Positions 34,890-46,629 of a stretch of DNA of 64,000 nucleotides are shown in pieces. The stretch comes from Agaricus subrufescens (Eukaryota > Basidiomycota > Agaricomycetes > Agaricales > Agaricaceae), in NCBI GenBank assembly GCA_029945375.1, contig CM057058.1:3968001-4032000 (forward strand). The letters are read 5' to 3'. The notes beneath the pieces are model-generated. The model worked only from the letters and a program-made list of their open reading frames with translations. It did not search any database and had not been told where the DNA came from. The translations under genes and the position numbers were made by a program. How positions within the stretch are numbered: position 1 is the stretch's first letter; every line of letters begins with the position of its first letter.

Positions 34890-36001
34890 ATGACCGTTCA
34901 ATGCTGATCTGGGAGGCATGTGAGACCTCCTGAACTTTGGCACTCCATAGGCAGTGTGGCAGGAGAAGTGGATGTCACAAAAACATCACATGGCGATGGA
35001 GTGGCAGCTTGTTGAGAAGGACAATGCACCTGCTGAGGAGCAGGGCATATTTGCTGAGGGACACAATGTACTGACAGAGTGACAACTTGCTGAGTGGGAT
35101 GACGCACCTGCTGAGGAGCAGGGTGTGCTTGCTGAGGGACATGATGTACTGATGGAGTGGCAACTTGTTGCAAGGGATGACATCCCTGCTGAGTTGCAGG
35201 GCGTACTTGCTGAGGGGTAGGATGTACTTGTCTACCAGAAGGGATTTGTGTCGTAATGGGAGATGGTTGTTGTGTGGAAGGGTGTATTTGTGTAGTGGCA
35301 GAAGATGGCTCCGGTAAGGTTTTTGATTCTATGCAAGCTCAGCCTCGCAAAGAATGCCTTCTATGATGTGGGTGGGGTGTGCCTGGTGACTGACCACACA
35401 GGATAAAGGAATCATCCAATTGTGAGTCCCATTGCAGAGGTGGAGGTTCATGGGGCAGTGGGTTTGTAGGAAGACTGCGACAAAATCTGAGCTGAGATGC
35501 AAGAGGTAGAGAAGCATCTCAACAAGCATTTAATACAGGGCATGGCAAAGGAGCCAATTTGCGGGCAAAGGGATTTTTGGTGACTGCCTTTCTGCCAGCT
35601 AGGGAGAGGTATGGAAAAATAAACAAATGACGAGATAAATAAATGCTTACATCTTGGTGCTTGACAATCCTCATCAGCCTGGGGCATGTTTTCTGCTGTG
35701 GGGGTTGCCACAGATTTCTTTTCAATGGGATTGGATGGCGAAACAATCCTTGCTGCCAAAGATGCTGGTCTTCGTTAACCCTCTGTTGGTCTTAATAAAG
35801 GATGCTACATACTATCATCAGATTGACCACTAGGGCCTGCTACGTTTGCACTTGCTGCTACAAGGTTAGAACAATCTTCAGCGCTAATAGTTCCATGATG
35901 AGGCCATTTTTGGGGTGGCAATCTGTCATGTGGACTTGGGACGTCAACAATCATTTTATCTGCATCAAGCTCATTTTCCGAAGCTGGATCTGATTTATCA
36001 A
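34890..36001 (-). CDS. unrecognised Gln/Pro-repeat protein, 5' end cut by a retrotransposon LTR
   Basis: Minus-strand frames at 36001-35830 (SDPASENELDADKMIVDVPS, then VAASANVAGPSGQ), 35759-35650 (AARIVSPSNPIEKKSVATPT) and, after a GT-AG intron, 35590-35520 (AGRKAVTKNPFARKLAPLPC) read like exons of one low-complexity protein. 35215-34898 encodes a Gln/Pro repeat from an 81-bp tandem unit (35026, 35107, about 35185). The exons do not join without breaks, and the 5' side ends exactly where the LTR at 36002 begins, so the gene was probably disrupted. No domain or function recognised. Confidence 0.35.
35020..35215. repeat. 81-bp tandem repeat
   Basis: Two to three copies of a unit containing CACCTGCTGAGGAGCAGGG and TTGCTGAGGGACA, in frame with the minus-strand Gln/Pro-rich reading. 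Confidence 0.8.
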
Positions 36002-36573
36002 TGTATCACAAATCTTGCTTACCTAAGTAACCTTGAGAGATAAATGGGGAAAGAGCAGTGATCTTAGATAAGCAGAGAGATGGGATGACAAAGCACAACT
36101 GATGTTGTTAAGTCTGGGTCTTAAGGACACCAAGACAAGCTACTTATATACACATCTGAGAAGGACCCGGGACACTACCAATGACCCCAGGGACTCTAGT
36201 CATGACTAATAATGTATCTAAGTTTTAGCTACTCTAATAATAACCAACCAATAGGAACAATCCCTTTACTACTCTGAGTTACTCTGGGTTACTCTGGGTA
36301 ATGGTGCGATAATGATGTGATAGAGAACATTCTAGAAGGTTCTAGAATGTTCTAGAATGGTCTGGACTGCTCTAGAACAATTAGGTAATTAAGGTCTTCT
36401 AACTTATGGCACAGAGAATAAAGAACGTTGAATATTTCAACAACTACTGGGCCATTTCGGATGATATGGGTATCAGTAGAAACGATCTGATCAGGGCTTT
36501 CCAACGGTCCCCAATTCGTAAGAGTCGGATCAGCCATTGGTAAGATATAACGTAATCTTCCAAATCTGTGACA
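36002..36573 (-). repeat. 3' LTR of Gypsy element 1
   Basis: 572 bp, TGTCACAG...GTGATACA on the minus strand. Directly upstream (36574-36591, minus) is the polypurine tract AAAAGAGAGGG. The LTR contains the same TTCTAGAA words and TATATAAG box as the solo copy. Confidence 0.92.
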
Positions 36574-36626
36574 TTACCCTCTCTTTTGGTTTGAACTCCG
36601 ATGAGAAGTTATCCAGTTCCCTAAGT

Positions 36627-39600
36627 CTAGTGCTTGGGATTATGATGGAAATACTCCTGAATCTTTTCAGTAGCATTTTTAAGGTTTGATTCTGGTTCCC
36701 AGGTATCATCTCCTTGGATAAACCCTTTCCATCTAACTAGGAATTCATTCTTCCTGTTACCAACTCAGTGTTGGAGAATCTTTTCAACTTCCCATTCATC
36801 GTGTCCACCAATTTGGATAGGTGGTGGTGCTGATGGTTTTTGTCCGAGGATGGTGGGTTCAGAGTAGGTGACTAACTTGCTAGCATGAAAGACTGGATGT
36901 ATAGAACGATATTGAGCTGGCATACATAACCTGAATGTTACAGGGGACAGTTGTTCAATGATTTCAAATGGTCCCTCAAAACGTGGTCGTAATGCTCGCT
37001 CTGTTGTCTGATAATCCTTAAGATTGAGTAGTACTTTATCTCCAACTCTAAAGGGAACTTTCTGGACCCCTTGGTCATAGTACCATTTCATTCTTTCTGC
37101 TGCAAGTATAAGAGCTGCTTTCGCCTGCTCTTGTGCCTCTTGTCTTTTATATGTTATGTCATTAAGGTCAACATGGGTAGTCGCCTTGACAATAGGTCCT
37201 GCTCGTGGATGCCGACCATACTCAAGGAAAAATGGTGATTCCTTAGTACCTTCATGTGCTTGGTTGTTGTATGCAAACTCTGCTGATGAAAGCAGGTCTG
37301 ACCAGTTGGTGAGGTTATAATCAACATAACACCGTAGGTACTGTTCCAGAGTCTGGTTAACACGCTCAGTTTGACCATCTGTTTGAGGATGGTAGGCTGT
37401 TGACATAGTTGACTCAATACCCAATATCCGACACCAATTCTGGAAGAGTTCAGCTGAATACTGTACTCCTCTATCAGATATGATCTGTAATGGCAATCCA
37501 TGTAGGGGATATATCCTATCATATAGTAATTGTGCTAGATCTTGTGAGGTGAACCGGTTGTTAATGGAATAGAAGTGAGCTCGTTTTGTTAATCTGTCAA
37601 CAACAACACATATTGCGTCATAGCCATTTGACTCAGGTAATTGAGTAATAAGGTCGGTAGATATAATTTCCCAAGGACCATTAGGTACCTTGTTTGGAAT
37701 AAGCAGTCCATAGGGCTGTTGTGGGTGATTTTTCATCCGCTGACACATATCACAGCCTTTAACATAGTTCTTGACAAATATAGACATACTAGGCCACCAA
37801 TAGTTTCTAGAAACCAATTCATATGTTTTCCATCGTCCTGGATGTCCTGCTGAGGGCAAGTCATGATGAATCTGGACAATACGACGTCTCAGATGATCAT
37901 CTATGCTTTTAGGGATGTAGACCTTTCCTCTATATAGTAGTAGACCATTTTCATAGTTCCAATCCTGTAGTGATTTTCCAAATTCACGAGGACCAGACTG
38001 TAAAAGTGACTTATAGTCCTTTGTCACATCATCGGAAAGTAATGCTTGTTTGACCTCTTTTAGGATTTGTTCATCATTTATAGGTGACTCATGAACAGCT
38101 TCGATAGCTTGAACAGCGAAAAATTCAGGCTTCAAAAGAATTTGATCCTCATTATCGAAGTTTACCCCCTCTTCATGGTCTGGCCTCCTGGACAGAGGGT
38201 CTTCAGCTTGCATCGTCTTTCCTGGTTTGTGGTATAGGGAATAGTGAAAGCGTGTGAGGTATAGTGCCCACCGGGCTTGTCTCCTAGTCAGTTTTTGTGC
38301 TGACTTGAAGTATGTGAGGTTTTGATGATCTGACCAGATCTCAATTATCTTAGGATGTCCCTCTAGAAGATGACGATATTCCTCTAATCCCCTGATAATG
38401 GCTAATAACTCTTTGTCATATATTTCATAATTTGCCTACGAATATTGAATTATCATATATAACCGCTACAAGCTATCAGTCAGTCCAGTCAGGGTAGGAC
38501 GTAATTAAGAAGAAAAACACCTGTGAACACACAGCCTAAAGGGATTTTCATCATCTGGGATACGTAGAATGGGAGCAGTGGTGAAAGCCTTTTTCAGCGC
38601 TTCAAATGCATTTTGTTGTTCTGCTTCCCAAACCCAAGGTTGATCTTTCTTGGTCAGATTGGTGAGTGGCTTGACAATTTTGGAAAAGTCTTTAATAAAC
38701 CTGCGATAGTAATTCGCAAATCCAATAAATGCCTGAACATGTTTAACCTTAGTAGGTACTGGCCACTCAAGAACTCCATTGAGTTTCTCCTCATCCATTT
38801 CGACCTTGTTATGGGAAATGACCATTCCAAGATATTTCATACTTGTTTGTTCAAAGGAACACTTTTATGCTTTAGCAAATAGGTCATTTTCTCGAAGTCT
38901 TTTCAGCACTTCTTTGACCAGTTTCTGATGTTCCTTTTTATCATTCCCAAATATAAGGATATCATCTAAGTACACCATAACTTGTCCTTTACGAATCAAG
39001 TCTCCAAGTATATTGTTCATCATACTTTGGAATGTGGCTGGTGCATTAGAGAAACCAAAATACATAACCGTTGCTTCAAATAGTCCACGTCGTGTTATAA
39101 AAGCAGTTTTCCATTCATCTCCCTTTTTGATGCGGACATTGTTATATCCCCATCTAAGGTCAATTTTTGTGAATATTGAAGCTTGACTGAGAGATTCAAT
39201 CAAGTCAGAGATTCTTGGAATAGGATAACGGTTTTTGACAGTGATTCCATTGAGTGCACGGTAATCCATGACTGGTCGAAGACTGCCATCTTTCTTTTTG
39301 ACAAAGAAGAATGGGGCAGCAATTGGACTTGTAGAAGGTCGTATATAACCTTTACGGAGTTCTTCATCAATCCATAAATCAAGAGAATTTCTTTCTTTTG
39401 GAGACAAAGGATAGACCTTAGCTGGTTTGGGAAGCATTGAGCCTTCAACAAACTCAATTCCATGGTCATATTCCTTTCTAGTTGGCATACGTTCTGACTT
39501 GACTTTAGAAAACACGTCACCGTACTCATGTAGCCATTCTGGCACATGTTCCTTCCAGTTCTTAGTATCTTCATCGTCAAGTTCCTCTTCTATGTCTTTG

Positions 39601-40310
39601 TCGAGCATAGATGCTATCACCATAGCTTGTTGGCGATCGTCAGGGTCATTTACATCGACCCAATTAATATGTGGATTATCCATGTCTTCATCACCTAAGT
39701 CGTCCAATGAAGATTCCCATGGATTATCAGAGTCGAGAGAAAGCTCGTTGGCACCAGCTTCTACATCTCGTGTTTTACGGGCTTTACTGGTACATGTATC
39801 CGGGCACCTGGTGAACTCCCATTCCCCATTGTGCCAATCAATAGTTGGATTGTGTTTATACAAGTATGAATATCCAATCATCATATTCTTGTCCCCTAAC
39901 TGAGTGACAAAGAGATAATGTGTGGACTTGTGAGAACCAATCTCAACATAGGCACGGACATATTCATTAATCTGTCCAGATTTATTTGGAGTTCCATCCG
40001 CATTGATTACTCTATACGGTGAAGCCAATTTATGTGTAGCCAGGTTATTTTGTTTGACAAACTCTTTGTCGATGAAGTTTGTTGTGGCTCCCGAATCAAC
40101 TAAAGCCTCGGTCTGCACTTTTGTGCCGTATACCCATAGTGTTACTGGAAGTCTAAAAGAAGAAGTCTTGTTGCGCGATATATTATTTACACAAGCATCC
40201 AGTACTACTTCAGAACTATCTGAGCCAACATGAGGTATACTACTTCCAGACTGTAGATCACAGACATTATCCTCTACAGTCCTTCCGGAAAATCCATCTG
40301 AGCCCTTCCT
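36627..40310 (-). pseudogene. pol: pol polyprotein of Gypsy element 1 (PR-RT-RH-IN-chromodomain)
   Basis: The frame is open from about 40310, overlapping the 3' end of gag in a different frame. The protease active site is VDSGATTNF (about 40095). Reverse transcriptase shows FFFVKKKDGSLRPVMDYRAL and the YLDD catalytic box (about 38980). A TAA/TAG stop at 38865 follows ENDLFAKA, where the family reads on into KCSF. The RNase H part loses its Asp-Ala-Ser-Asp region: after NPFRL about 100 bp of unrelated DNA (38435-38535) precedes NYEIYDKEL. Integrase has the His2Cys2 finger (HHDLPSAGHPG...CDMCQRM) and the D-D-E core (STDLI, ISDRGVQYS, TDGQTE). The chromodomain begins EWEVEKILQH, is stopped by TGA at 36765, and continues FLVRWKGF...TWEPESNL to 36627. 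Inactive. Confidence 0.9.
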
Positions 40311-41731
40311 TTAAGCTTTTTGGAGCCCGTCGGCTTCCCAGATCCCTTCAGCACATCACCGATTTGTGCTACAGCCTTTGTTTCAACAGGCGTGGAATCA
40401 GGAAGTTCTTCGATGGTCGCGCTGTTGACGGTGACAACCTCAGAAGGGGTTTCTGGGTCATCATCATCCATAGAATTGAGCAACTCGACTAGTCGAGTCT
40501 TGAAGTTTTTGGGTTTATAAGTACCATTTGAAGATCCAGATGACGAGGATGGAGTTGGTTTAGAAGAAGATGGAGTAGACTTCTGAGGACGTTTACTCTC
40601 ATTGCCAGGTTTATCATAGCAGTCACTAGTATTGTGGGTCTTAGATTTTGTCTTCAACCCTTTTCCAGCACAGATTTGACAGTATTTCTGTACCTTCTCT
40701 TGACTACTAGCCTCTTTGGTCTTCTTCTTTTTCGCCTGATCAATCTCCATAGCATATGGATCCTTGTTGCCACTACCACTTGCATTTCCACTGTCGCCGA
40801 AAATGACACCTTGAGCCTTATCAGGGTGAAGGAGTTTGAATGCCTTAAGCAATAACTGGAGATATTCATCCCAAGTTTTTGGCGCCAAATTATTGATTTC
40901 ATACATGATAAGTGATTTTCGCAACTCATCAGGTATAACATCTTTCAACTTGTCAATGTGGACTTCATCAGGATAGTCAACAATCCTAGCCAAAGTACGA
41001 TAACGTTCCACAAATTTGACAAAGTTTTTCTTGGCAAGCTCCTTATTACCCCATAGTGCTGCCAATTCCTTTTTAGCACCTTCCTTATCGTCCCTTTGTC
41101 CATAAATACTCTTCAATTCCTTAACAAAGTTTTCCCAGTTTCCAAGAGGTTGATCCATTTGAACCTTGACAAAATAGTCCTTCATATAAGTGCTAGCTGG
41201 TGCACGTAATCGAGTAAGTGCACATATGATTTTCTGGTGGTCAGTGACAATTCCAGAAGCTGCACAGTATAGGGCCATTTGATTTAACCAATCATCTAGC
41301 TGCATCTTATTCTCAGATCCAGCATAGGTCGGAGGTTCAGGAACTCTGGTTTTTGCAACACCAGAGTTAGCGTCAGCAGGAGTTTGGCCTATCTGACTTT
41401 GAAGAAGATTAACTCTTGCTTCAAGGTTCAACAATGAAGACAGCCTGGCCTCAAGAATAGTGATTCGAGAGTATGCCCTATCGAGTGCCTCATTATAATG
41501 GGAAGATAATCCTTCAACTTCTTCGTCAATATACTCTTTCATAGTTTCAGTATCCACTGTGTGGGCATTGCGAAGTAGATGAGCCAGGGCTGCACGAGGC
41601 GGTTCATCAGCCATGTTGAAAACAGCAAAGTTAACTCCATGAGAAACTCGGTCCGCCCAGGCATCAGCATTATCTTCTGGCATAACCACAGATGAAGAGT
41701 ATGGGACGTAGTTGGGAATGAAGTCAGACAT
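40274..41731 (-). CDS. gag: gag of Gypsy element 1
   Basis: 485 codons, intact. MSDFIPNYV start; a predicted coiled coil at about residues 80-120 (ITILEARLSSLLNLEARVNL); the retrotransposon gag core with YAGSENKMQLDDWLNQMALY and FVKFVERYRTLA; and a modified zinc knuckle CQICAGKGL...HNTSDC (Cys-x2-Cys-x11-His-x4-Cys) near residue 350. A Ser-rich region and an acidic tail follow. It would form the nucleocapsid-like particle. The last ~30 codons overlap the pol frame, so pol would need a translational frameshift. Confidence 0.9.
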   Translation of the reverse strand: MSDFIPNYVPYSSSVVMPEDNADAWADRVSHGVNFAVFNMADEPPRAALAHLLRNAHTVDTETMKEYIDEEVEGLSSHYNEALDRAYSRITILEARLSSLLNLEARVNLLQSQIGQTPADANSGVAKTRVPEPPTYAGSENKMQLDDWLNQMALYCAASGIVTDHQKIICALTRLRAPASTYMKDYFVKVQMDQPLGNWENFVKELKSIYGQRDDKEGAKKELAALWGNKELAKKNFVKFVERYRTLARIVDYPDEVHIDKLKDVIPDELRKSLIMYEINNLAPKTWDEYLQLLLKAFKLLHPDKAQGVIFGDSGNASGSGNKDPYAMEIDQAKKKKTKEASSQEKVQKYCQICAGKGLKTKSKTHNTSDCYDKPGNESKRPQKSTPSSSKPTPSSSSGSSNGTYKPKNFKTRLVELLNSMDDDDPETPSEVVTVNSATIEELPDSTPVETKAVAQIGDVLKGSGKPTGSKKLKGRAQMDFPEGL

Positions 41732-41841
41732 GGTCTAAGTAACCTTGTCAATAATGAACAATAAAGTTTGTCGTGAAAGAAGTGCAAATAAAAAGAAAAT
41801 CACACATAGCCAATGCCAGTCAAAGACAGTAGATCTCCATT

Positions 41842-42190
41842 TTAAGGTAATGTAATGTTTAGAGATAACAATTCCTGTCTAATTTCTACCAATCTAGTAG
41901 CTAAGTTGCTAAAAGACACTGCTTTAATTCGTTTACAGGCTCCTTTAAGTTTTCTCCAGTCTCCATTTTTGAATTTATGACCTATCTTTTCAATATCTCT
42001 CTCAATAACCTGCAATCTATTGAACCAATCCCAGAGTGGGTCGTTCAATTCCTCTTCTGCCGATTTCTCCTGCGGAAGAGTGAGTTCTGAGACCCTTTGT
42101 TCAAAGGCCTTGAAAACAGGTTCGAGACGATCCAGAGTAGGTTGGATAACCTGTTTGAACTCTTGAATACGTAAGAGATACTTGGTTTTC
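41842..42190 (-). CDS. unrecognised fragment upstream of gag
   Basis: An open minus-strand frame from about 42190 to a stop at 41842, roughly 115 residues, helix-rich (IQEFKQVIQPTLDRLEPVFK, then DPLWDWFNRLQVIERDIEKI). It has no start of its own and is cut at the element's broken 5' edge. It may be an additional ORF of the retroelement 5' of gag or a remnant of a disrupted host gene. No domain recognised. Confidence 0.4.
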
Positions 42191-42234
42191 TACTCTTTTG
42201 CAATGCACAACACCTTGTTGAAAACCTTCCAAAT

Positions 42235-43750
42235 GTGGAGCTATTTTGCGTTCAGAGGGCTGTGAAAAAGCTAGAGGTGGCAATGAGGATCTTAAAAGAT
42301 GTGGGACTCGAGGACCTGCAGCCTGATGAAGCTCATGCAATATGTCAACTTCTGGACACCGTGTTGGAGCCACTACATGGCTATGAGGCAGGTTTGAACC
42401 AACATCCCAAGCACAAAGCGCCTACGGAGTCACATGGCATGTGTGGGCACCCTTTCTGCATTGTTGACATCAACCGCTCTTGAATTGTAATCTTGGGCAA
42501 CACATGGCAAAGTATCGCTGGAGCTATGGGTGTGTCAAGATGGACTTTATATAACCATCTGGACCGCACTGGTCTTTCCTCTGCATGCCCCACTTTCTCA
42601 GTGATATCCGACAATAAACTTGATGAATTGGTTGCAGGAATTTCCCTGCTTCACCCAAGCTATGGGGCGGGGATGATGCACGGTGCTTTGGAGGCAAGGG
42701 ATGTCAAAGTGCCTTTGGCTTGTGTCAAAGACAGTTTACGACGTGTAGACCCTCTAGGATCTCTATTCCGGTAAGTGATTGTTGATTTTCCCTGCACTGA
42801 GCTCACCCTCTCATAGTTGGCACAATGGAATCCGCCAACGTGTCTACAAAGTTCGAGGTAGTAACACCTTGTGGCACATGGATGGTAATGAAAAACTCTG
42901 GCCATGGGGTTTTTATGTCCACAGCTGCATTGACAGACATTCACGCATGATAATCTATTTGCAAGTAATGAGACAACAAGAAAGCAGCTATGGTGGAGAG
43001 CATCTTTAAGCAAGGGGTAAAGCAGTATGGATGGCCCAGTCAAATCCGTGGAGACTATGGAATGGAAAACAATGGGGTGGAAAGAGAAATGGTTGAAACA
43101 TGGGGAGACGAGCACAAAGCATTTCTCCATGGAATATAGTTCTGTGCTTATCTTACATCGATTATTTTTCATTGTTTCATATAGGTCTGTTCATAATGTT
43201 TGCATTGAATGCCTCTGGAGATGTCTGTACAGGGGCCTTGGACTATTGGCAAGCCATATTCCTTGAACTTGAGGAAAAGGAAGCTTTGGATATGGAGGAT
43301 CCTGTTCACCAGACAGCTGTCATCCTTATTTTCCAAAAACCATTCAACAGACACTGGACCAGTTTATGCTTAGCAATAATCATCAAATATGTACCAAACA
43401 TTACAAGACGCCGTTAGCTATCTATGAACTTAGTAAGGAGTATGCCAAAAGAATGGGCTACTGGGTTGAAGACCCAGGCGATTCCATTCCTAATATTGAC
43501 CCCTTATATGGTTTTGATGAAGAAGCTGCCCCACAACATAGAGAAGAAGAAGCTGGAGTGGATGACGGTGCAGAAGATGAGGGGGGAAACCAGGAAGGGC
43601 CCATCTGAGGATATGGCTAAGGCACAGTCTATTCTCAAGGGCTTCCCTGTTGATTTAGATGATGAAAACAACAGAGTCTACCTGCTAATGGAGGCCATTG
43701 ATATTTTAGGCCCCATTTCACCTAACATGTATAATTACCCCCTATGACAT
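42235..43750 (+). pseudogene. integrase-core (rve-like DDE) protein with HTH, broken
   Basis: Matches the family annotated as integrase core domain proteins in mushrooms. Order: a leucine-rich N-terminal part (42235-42480); an in-frame TGA at 42481; a helix-turn-helix (TWQSIAGAMGVSRWTLYNHL); and LRRVDPLGSLF. A 46-bp GT-AG intron (42771-42816) follows, then the catalytic start SNTLWHMDGNEKLWPWGF and IDRHSRMIIYLQ. A frameshift near 42990 precedes QYGWPSQIRGDYGMENNGVE. Another intron (about 43138-43183), RSVHNVCIECLW, a second frameshift near 43220, and the C-terminal AIYELSKEYAKRMGYWVEDP block complete it. First Asp (WHMDGN) and second Asp (IRGDYG) are visible. Probably a DDE transposase relic. 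Confidence 0.8.
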
Positions 43751-44033
43751 TAAATTGTAACACTGATTTGTGACCGGTCTCTGGCTGTGCCGGATTGTTG
43801 GCCAGTCATATTTGCGGCCCTGACCTGTTTGCATCTTCATATAGGGGTTCAAAAGGTGTGGGGTTATAACATGACCTTTTGGAATTATTGCTCATGTGCA
43901 ACAATTCCACAATGTCATGTTATTCAATATGATGTTGGGAAATGGTGCAGATTTTTTTTTCAAACCTTGGTATTTAGTGAAAACTACTTTGCAAACATCA
44001 GCATTTAGTGAACATTCTTTTACAAACATAGGG

Positions 44034-44285
44034 TGTTAACAGACAAATTTTGGCTTATGATTTGTTGCACACTATTACTGCCATACTCATACACATCATA
44101 CGCATATAACTCAAGGTATTTTGTCAACACTACAGTCTACTCAAATAGGAAGGATAAAGATGGGCTGAGTAAGTATGACCAAAGTAAGAGTAATCATGAG
44201 AACAATAGTACTAGAGTAGAAAGCATAAGAAAAAGAAGATGGGGCATATGACTGTACCATGAGGTGTGATAAAGATTATGTAACA
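44034..44285. mobile_element. candidate solo LTR related to Gypsy element 2
   Basis: Begins TGTTAACAG and ends TTATGTAACA. It contains GGGCTGAGTAAGTATGACC and GAGAACAATAGTACTAGAGTA stretches like those in the LTR at 59109-59404. No clear target duplication, and similarity is only partial. 43751-44480 otherwise shows no gene. Confidence 0.4.
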
Positions 44286-44484
44286 TATATAAACTTCAAT
44301 CAGAGTCAAGACACAGAAGAAAGTACAGAAATATAACAATCATGGAGCAAGATACAAGTACAATAATAGAAAATAATCATAACAAATAACAACTAATAAT
44401 AATACTGCATTATCATTATCATTATCAAAGGAATAATGCAGACTATGAGAATCTTTCTCAGACCTAGCCATTTAAAGTGGCCAC

Positions 44485-45906
44485 TACCAGTGCTTATCTC
44501 ACATAAGATACAGTTGGCGCCACTAACATCTATACATATTTCGGCACTCCGGTCAACTCTCCAAAGTGGTGGGGCATATTCCTCTTCAACGGAACTATAG
44601 CATCCGACAAGACCCGCCACAGACTGGTAAACTTCATCGGATGTGAGGCGGAACGAGGGATCTTGTTGACAACAACCAATTATGAGTACCCATTCTTGAA
44701 AGGGGACATTATCCGTCTCCAATATGTCACCAGCGAGAGTGTTTATCCGTAGATTTGAATCTGAATGATTATTATCGACCTTGCTACGCGGGAGCCTGGA
44801 CGTAAGCACCTGGAAATGATGTGATGTGGGCCCCTTCAGGAGTGATCAACGTCCTACCTGGTAGCAAACACAGCCAAAAGACCAAATATCGCTTCGCAGT
44901 GTCGGATATCTGGAGGCCGATAGGCTCATTTCCAATTCTGGTGCTCTCCAACGATTGGTACCATTCCCAATTTGAGTCGTAAACAGATCTGTGGTTGTCA
45001 TACGATACGATATTCCGAAATCAGCGATTAGCGCCGGCCGCCATCACACAAGCACATTTTGCTGCATAGGAACTCGTTTACTTCAACGGCGCTCTGAAAT
45101 ACCATTGGACGTACCGGTTTCAGGTCACCATGTACTATGTTTGACAAGTGTAAATATCGCAAACCAGAAATGATATCCAGAATCTGACGACCAGTAATGG
45201 TCAATGGTGTTGCAATACAGGACACTCAGATACGTACCAAGGGCAGGCGAAGTACATCTTCGGAATGGTTTCGAAGATATCTCTCAAGGTCGCCATTCTC
45301 CATCCATGGAGAAACCAAGCCTATTTGGTGCGGATTTTCTGGCATATATATACCATAGAAGGAGTATGTTCTTATGAGAAAGGTGAGCCCAAAGGATAGC
45401 TTCCTTTGCCAAGGCCTAGCTTCGTCACTATCAGGTAATATGAAGGGGCTTGTAGGCCAACTCACTCGAGACATCTTTTCCTTGTCGTATTTGAATATGC
45501 GGAACATTTTGAGACAAACACCTTTTCCCTGGAATGTTGCAGTGTGAATATCTGAGAACGCGCCTCTGTTGATGGGAGGGGTGTCGTATTGAATGTCACT
45601 CAGTCTGTAGTATTGCGGCAACATGGTGGAATTTACGACAAGCGTTCTCAAAGACGCGAAAAGCTGTCGACCAGCCGGTTTCGAGAAAGCAAAATCACCA
45701 TCTTCGTGAAGGAGCTGTAGTGGCAACCGTTACCAGTGAGACGTTGACCGCATTAGAACGTAGAATTCAAAACCCACGATTCCCAATACATTTGCTATGC
45801 ATTGTGCATTCTCTCCCTTCAGATTAGCCATGCATGCTAGCTTGGACTCATCTCCAAGAATTTCTCTCAGAAGAGTGAGAGTGCTGTCGGGGACACCGTC
45901 AGACAT
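44485..45906 (-). pseudogene. protein-kinase-like gene, copy A, frameshifted
   Basis: The start ATG is probably at 45906, followed by a short N-terminal region and the kinase N-lobe (INRGAFSDIHTATFQGKGVCLK, with Lys of the VAIK position). The alphaC exon (KEAILWAHLSHKNIL) is shifted by a 2-bp deletion near 45360 relative to copy C. The catalytic loop reads HGDLKP (45112-45129), with the catalytic Asp intact. After a GT-AG intron, NVLV is followed by a second 2-bp deletion near 45050. The activation-segment exon keeps IADFGISYR-like residues. The last exon is 44809-44500. Agaricomycete genomes carry many such single-domain kinases. Predicted non-coding because of two frameshifts. Confidence 0.75.
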
Positions 45907-46556
45907 AGTTGGAGAATGAAAAAAGGCGAAGATAATTGCAAGGATCGCGAATAAGTTATCTTGAATGACTTTCTATTCCTAAGCTAGGGAACAGGTTATT
46001 TAAAGACGATGCGATTCTGACTTCTGGATTGAGAATCTGAGTTAGCGTCAGACCAGACTGAATGAAAGGAGTACCCGAAAGCAGCAAACACCTTTTCTTC
46101 GGCCAAATATTCATACTCGTTTCGGGCAGAACCCGATCACGGATGTCCCAAGAAGGGACAGCGGTTTATCAATTATCTGTAGGCTAATGATAAGCCGGCA
46201 TGCTCGGACAGTCCTCTTGTGTGGGGTATGAATTGGCATTAAAACGGACCCGAATGCTTCTCTCTACTCGCGCCAAAGATTCAAGCTCATTTCTGAAAGA
46301 GTCCTAGCACGAGCCTTCCAAGAAGGGATGCCAGTTTTGCTTTAGTGTAAGCAGCCACTATAACTCGGTCTTGAACAAACAAGCACAGGCTTTCGAGTGA
46401 GACCAATCGTGTTTCGAGTCGGGTAGAATGGAAGGTGAGATGCTTGCAGGAGTTCGAAACATGACTGTGTTTATTACAGCGCCTACAACCAGTTATAGTC
46501 CCCAATCATCTTATGTCCTCGGTTACACGGGGGAAAAGCTGTCCCAGCATGCCGGT
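44485..46556. repeat. segmental duplication, copy A
   Basis: Aligns with 47968-50050 in the same orientation, offset ~3.49 kb. Some stretches (about 45550-45770 and 46000-46500) look almost identical, while the kinase exons differ at several percent. It includes a 72-codon minus ORF (46287-46505) that recurs at 49780-49998 and is probably not a gene. Confidence 0.9.
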
Positions 46557-46629
46557 TCACCATTGGCCTATAGATAATCGATAAACCGCTCTCCCTTCTT
46601 GGGACGTTCATGATCTGGTTCGGCCAGAA

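Larger units (their letters stand above)
36002..42190 (-). mobile_element. Ty3/Gypsy chromovirus (element 1), 5' truncated
   Basis: Minus-strand order: fragment ORF, gag, pol (protease, reverse transcriptase, damaged RNase H, integrase, chromodomain), polypurine tract, 3' LTR. The 5' LTR is missing: upstream of gag the sequence runs about 460 bp and then meets an oppositely oriented integrase-core pseudogene at about 42190-42235. A solo LTR of the same family sits at 5451-6026. Confidence 0.88.

Noticed and set aside
38613..41000. Plus-strand ORFs inside Gypsy element 1
   Set aside because: Antisense shadows of gag and pol.
41740..42190. 5' LTR of Gypsy element 1 upstream of gag
   Set aside because: Apart from a short shared CAAGGTTACTTAG word near 41745, the sequence does not match the LTR at 36002-36573.
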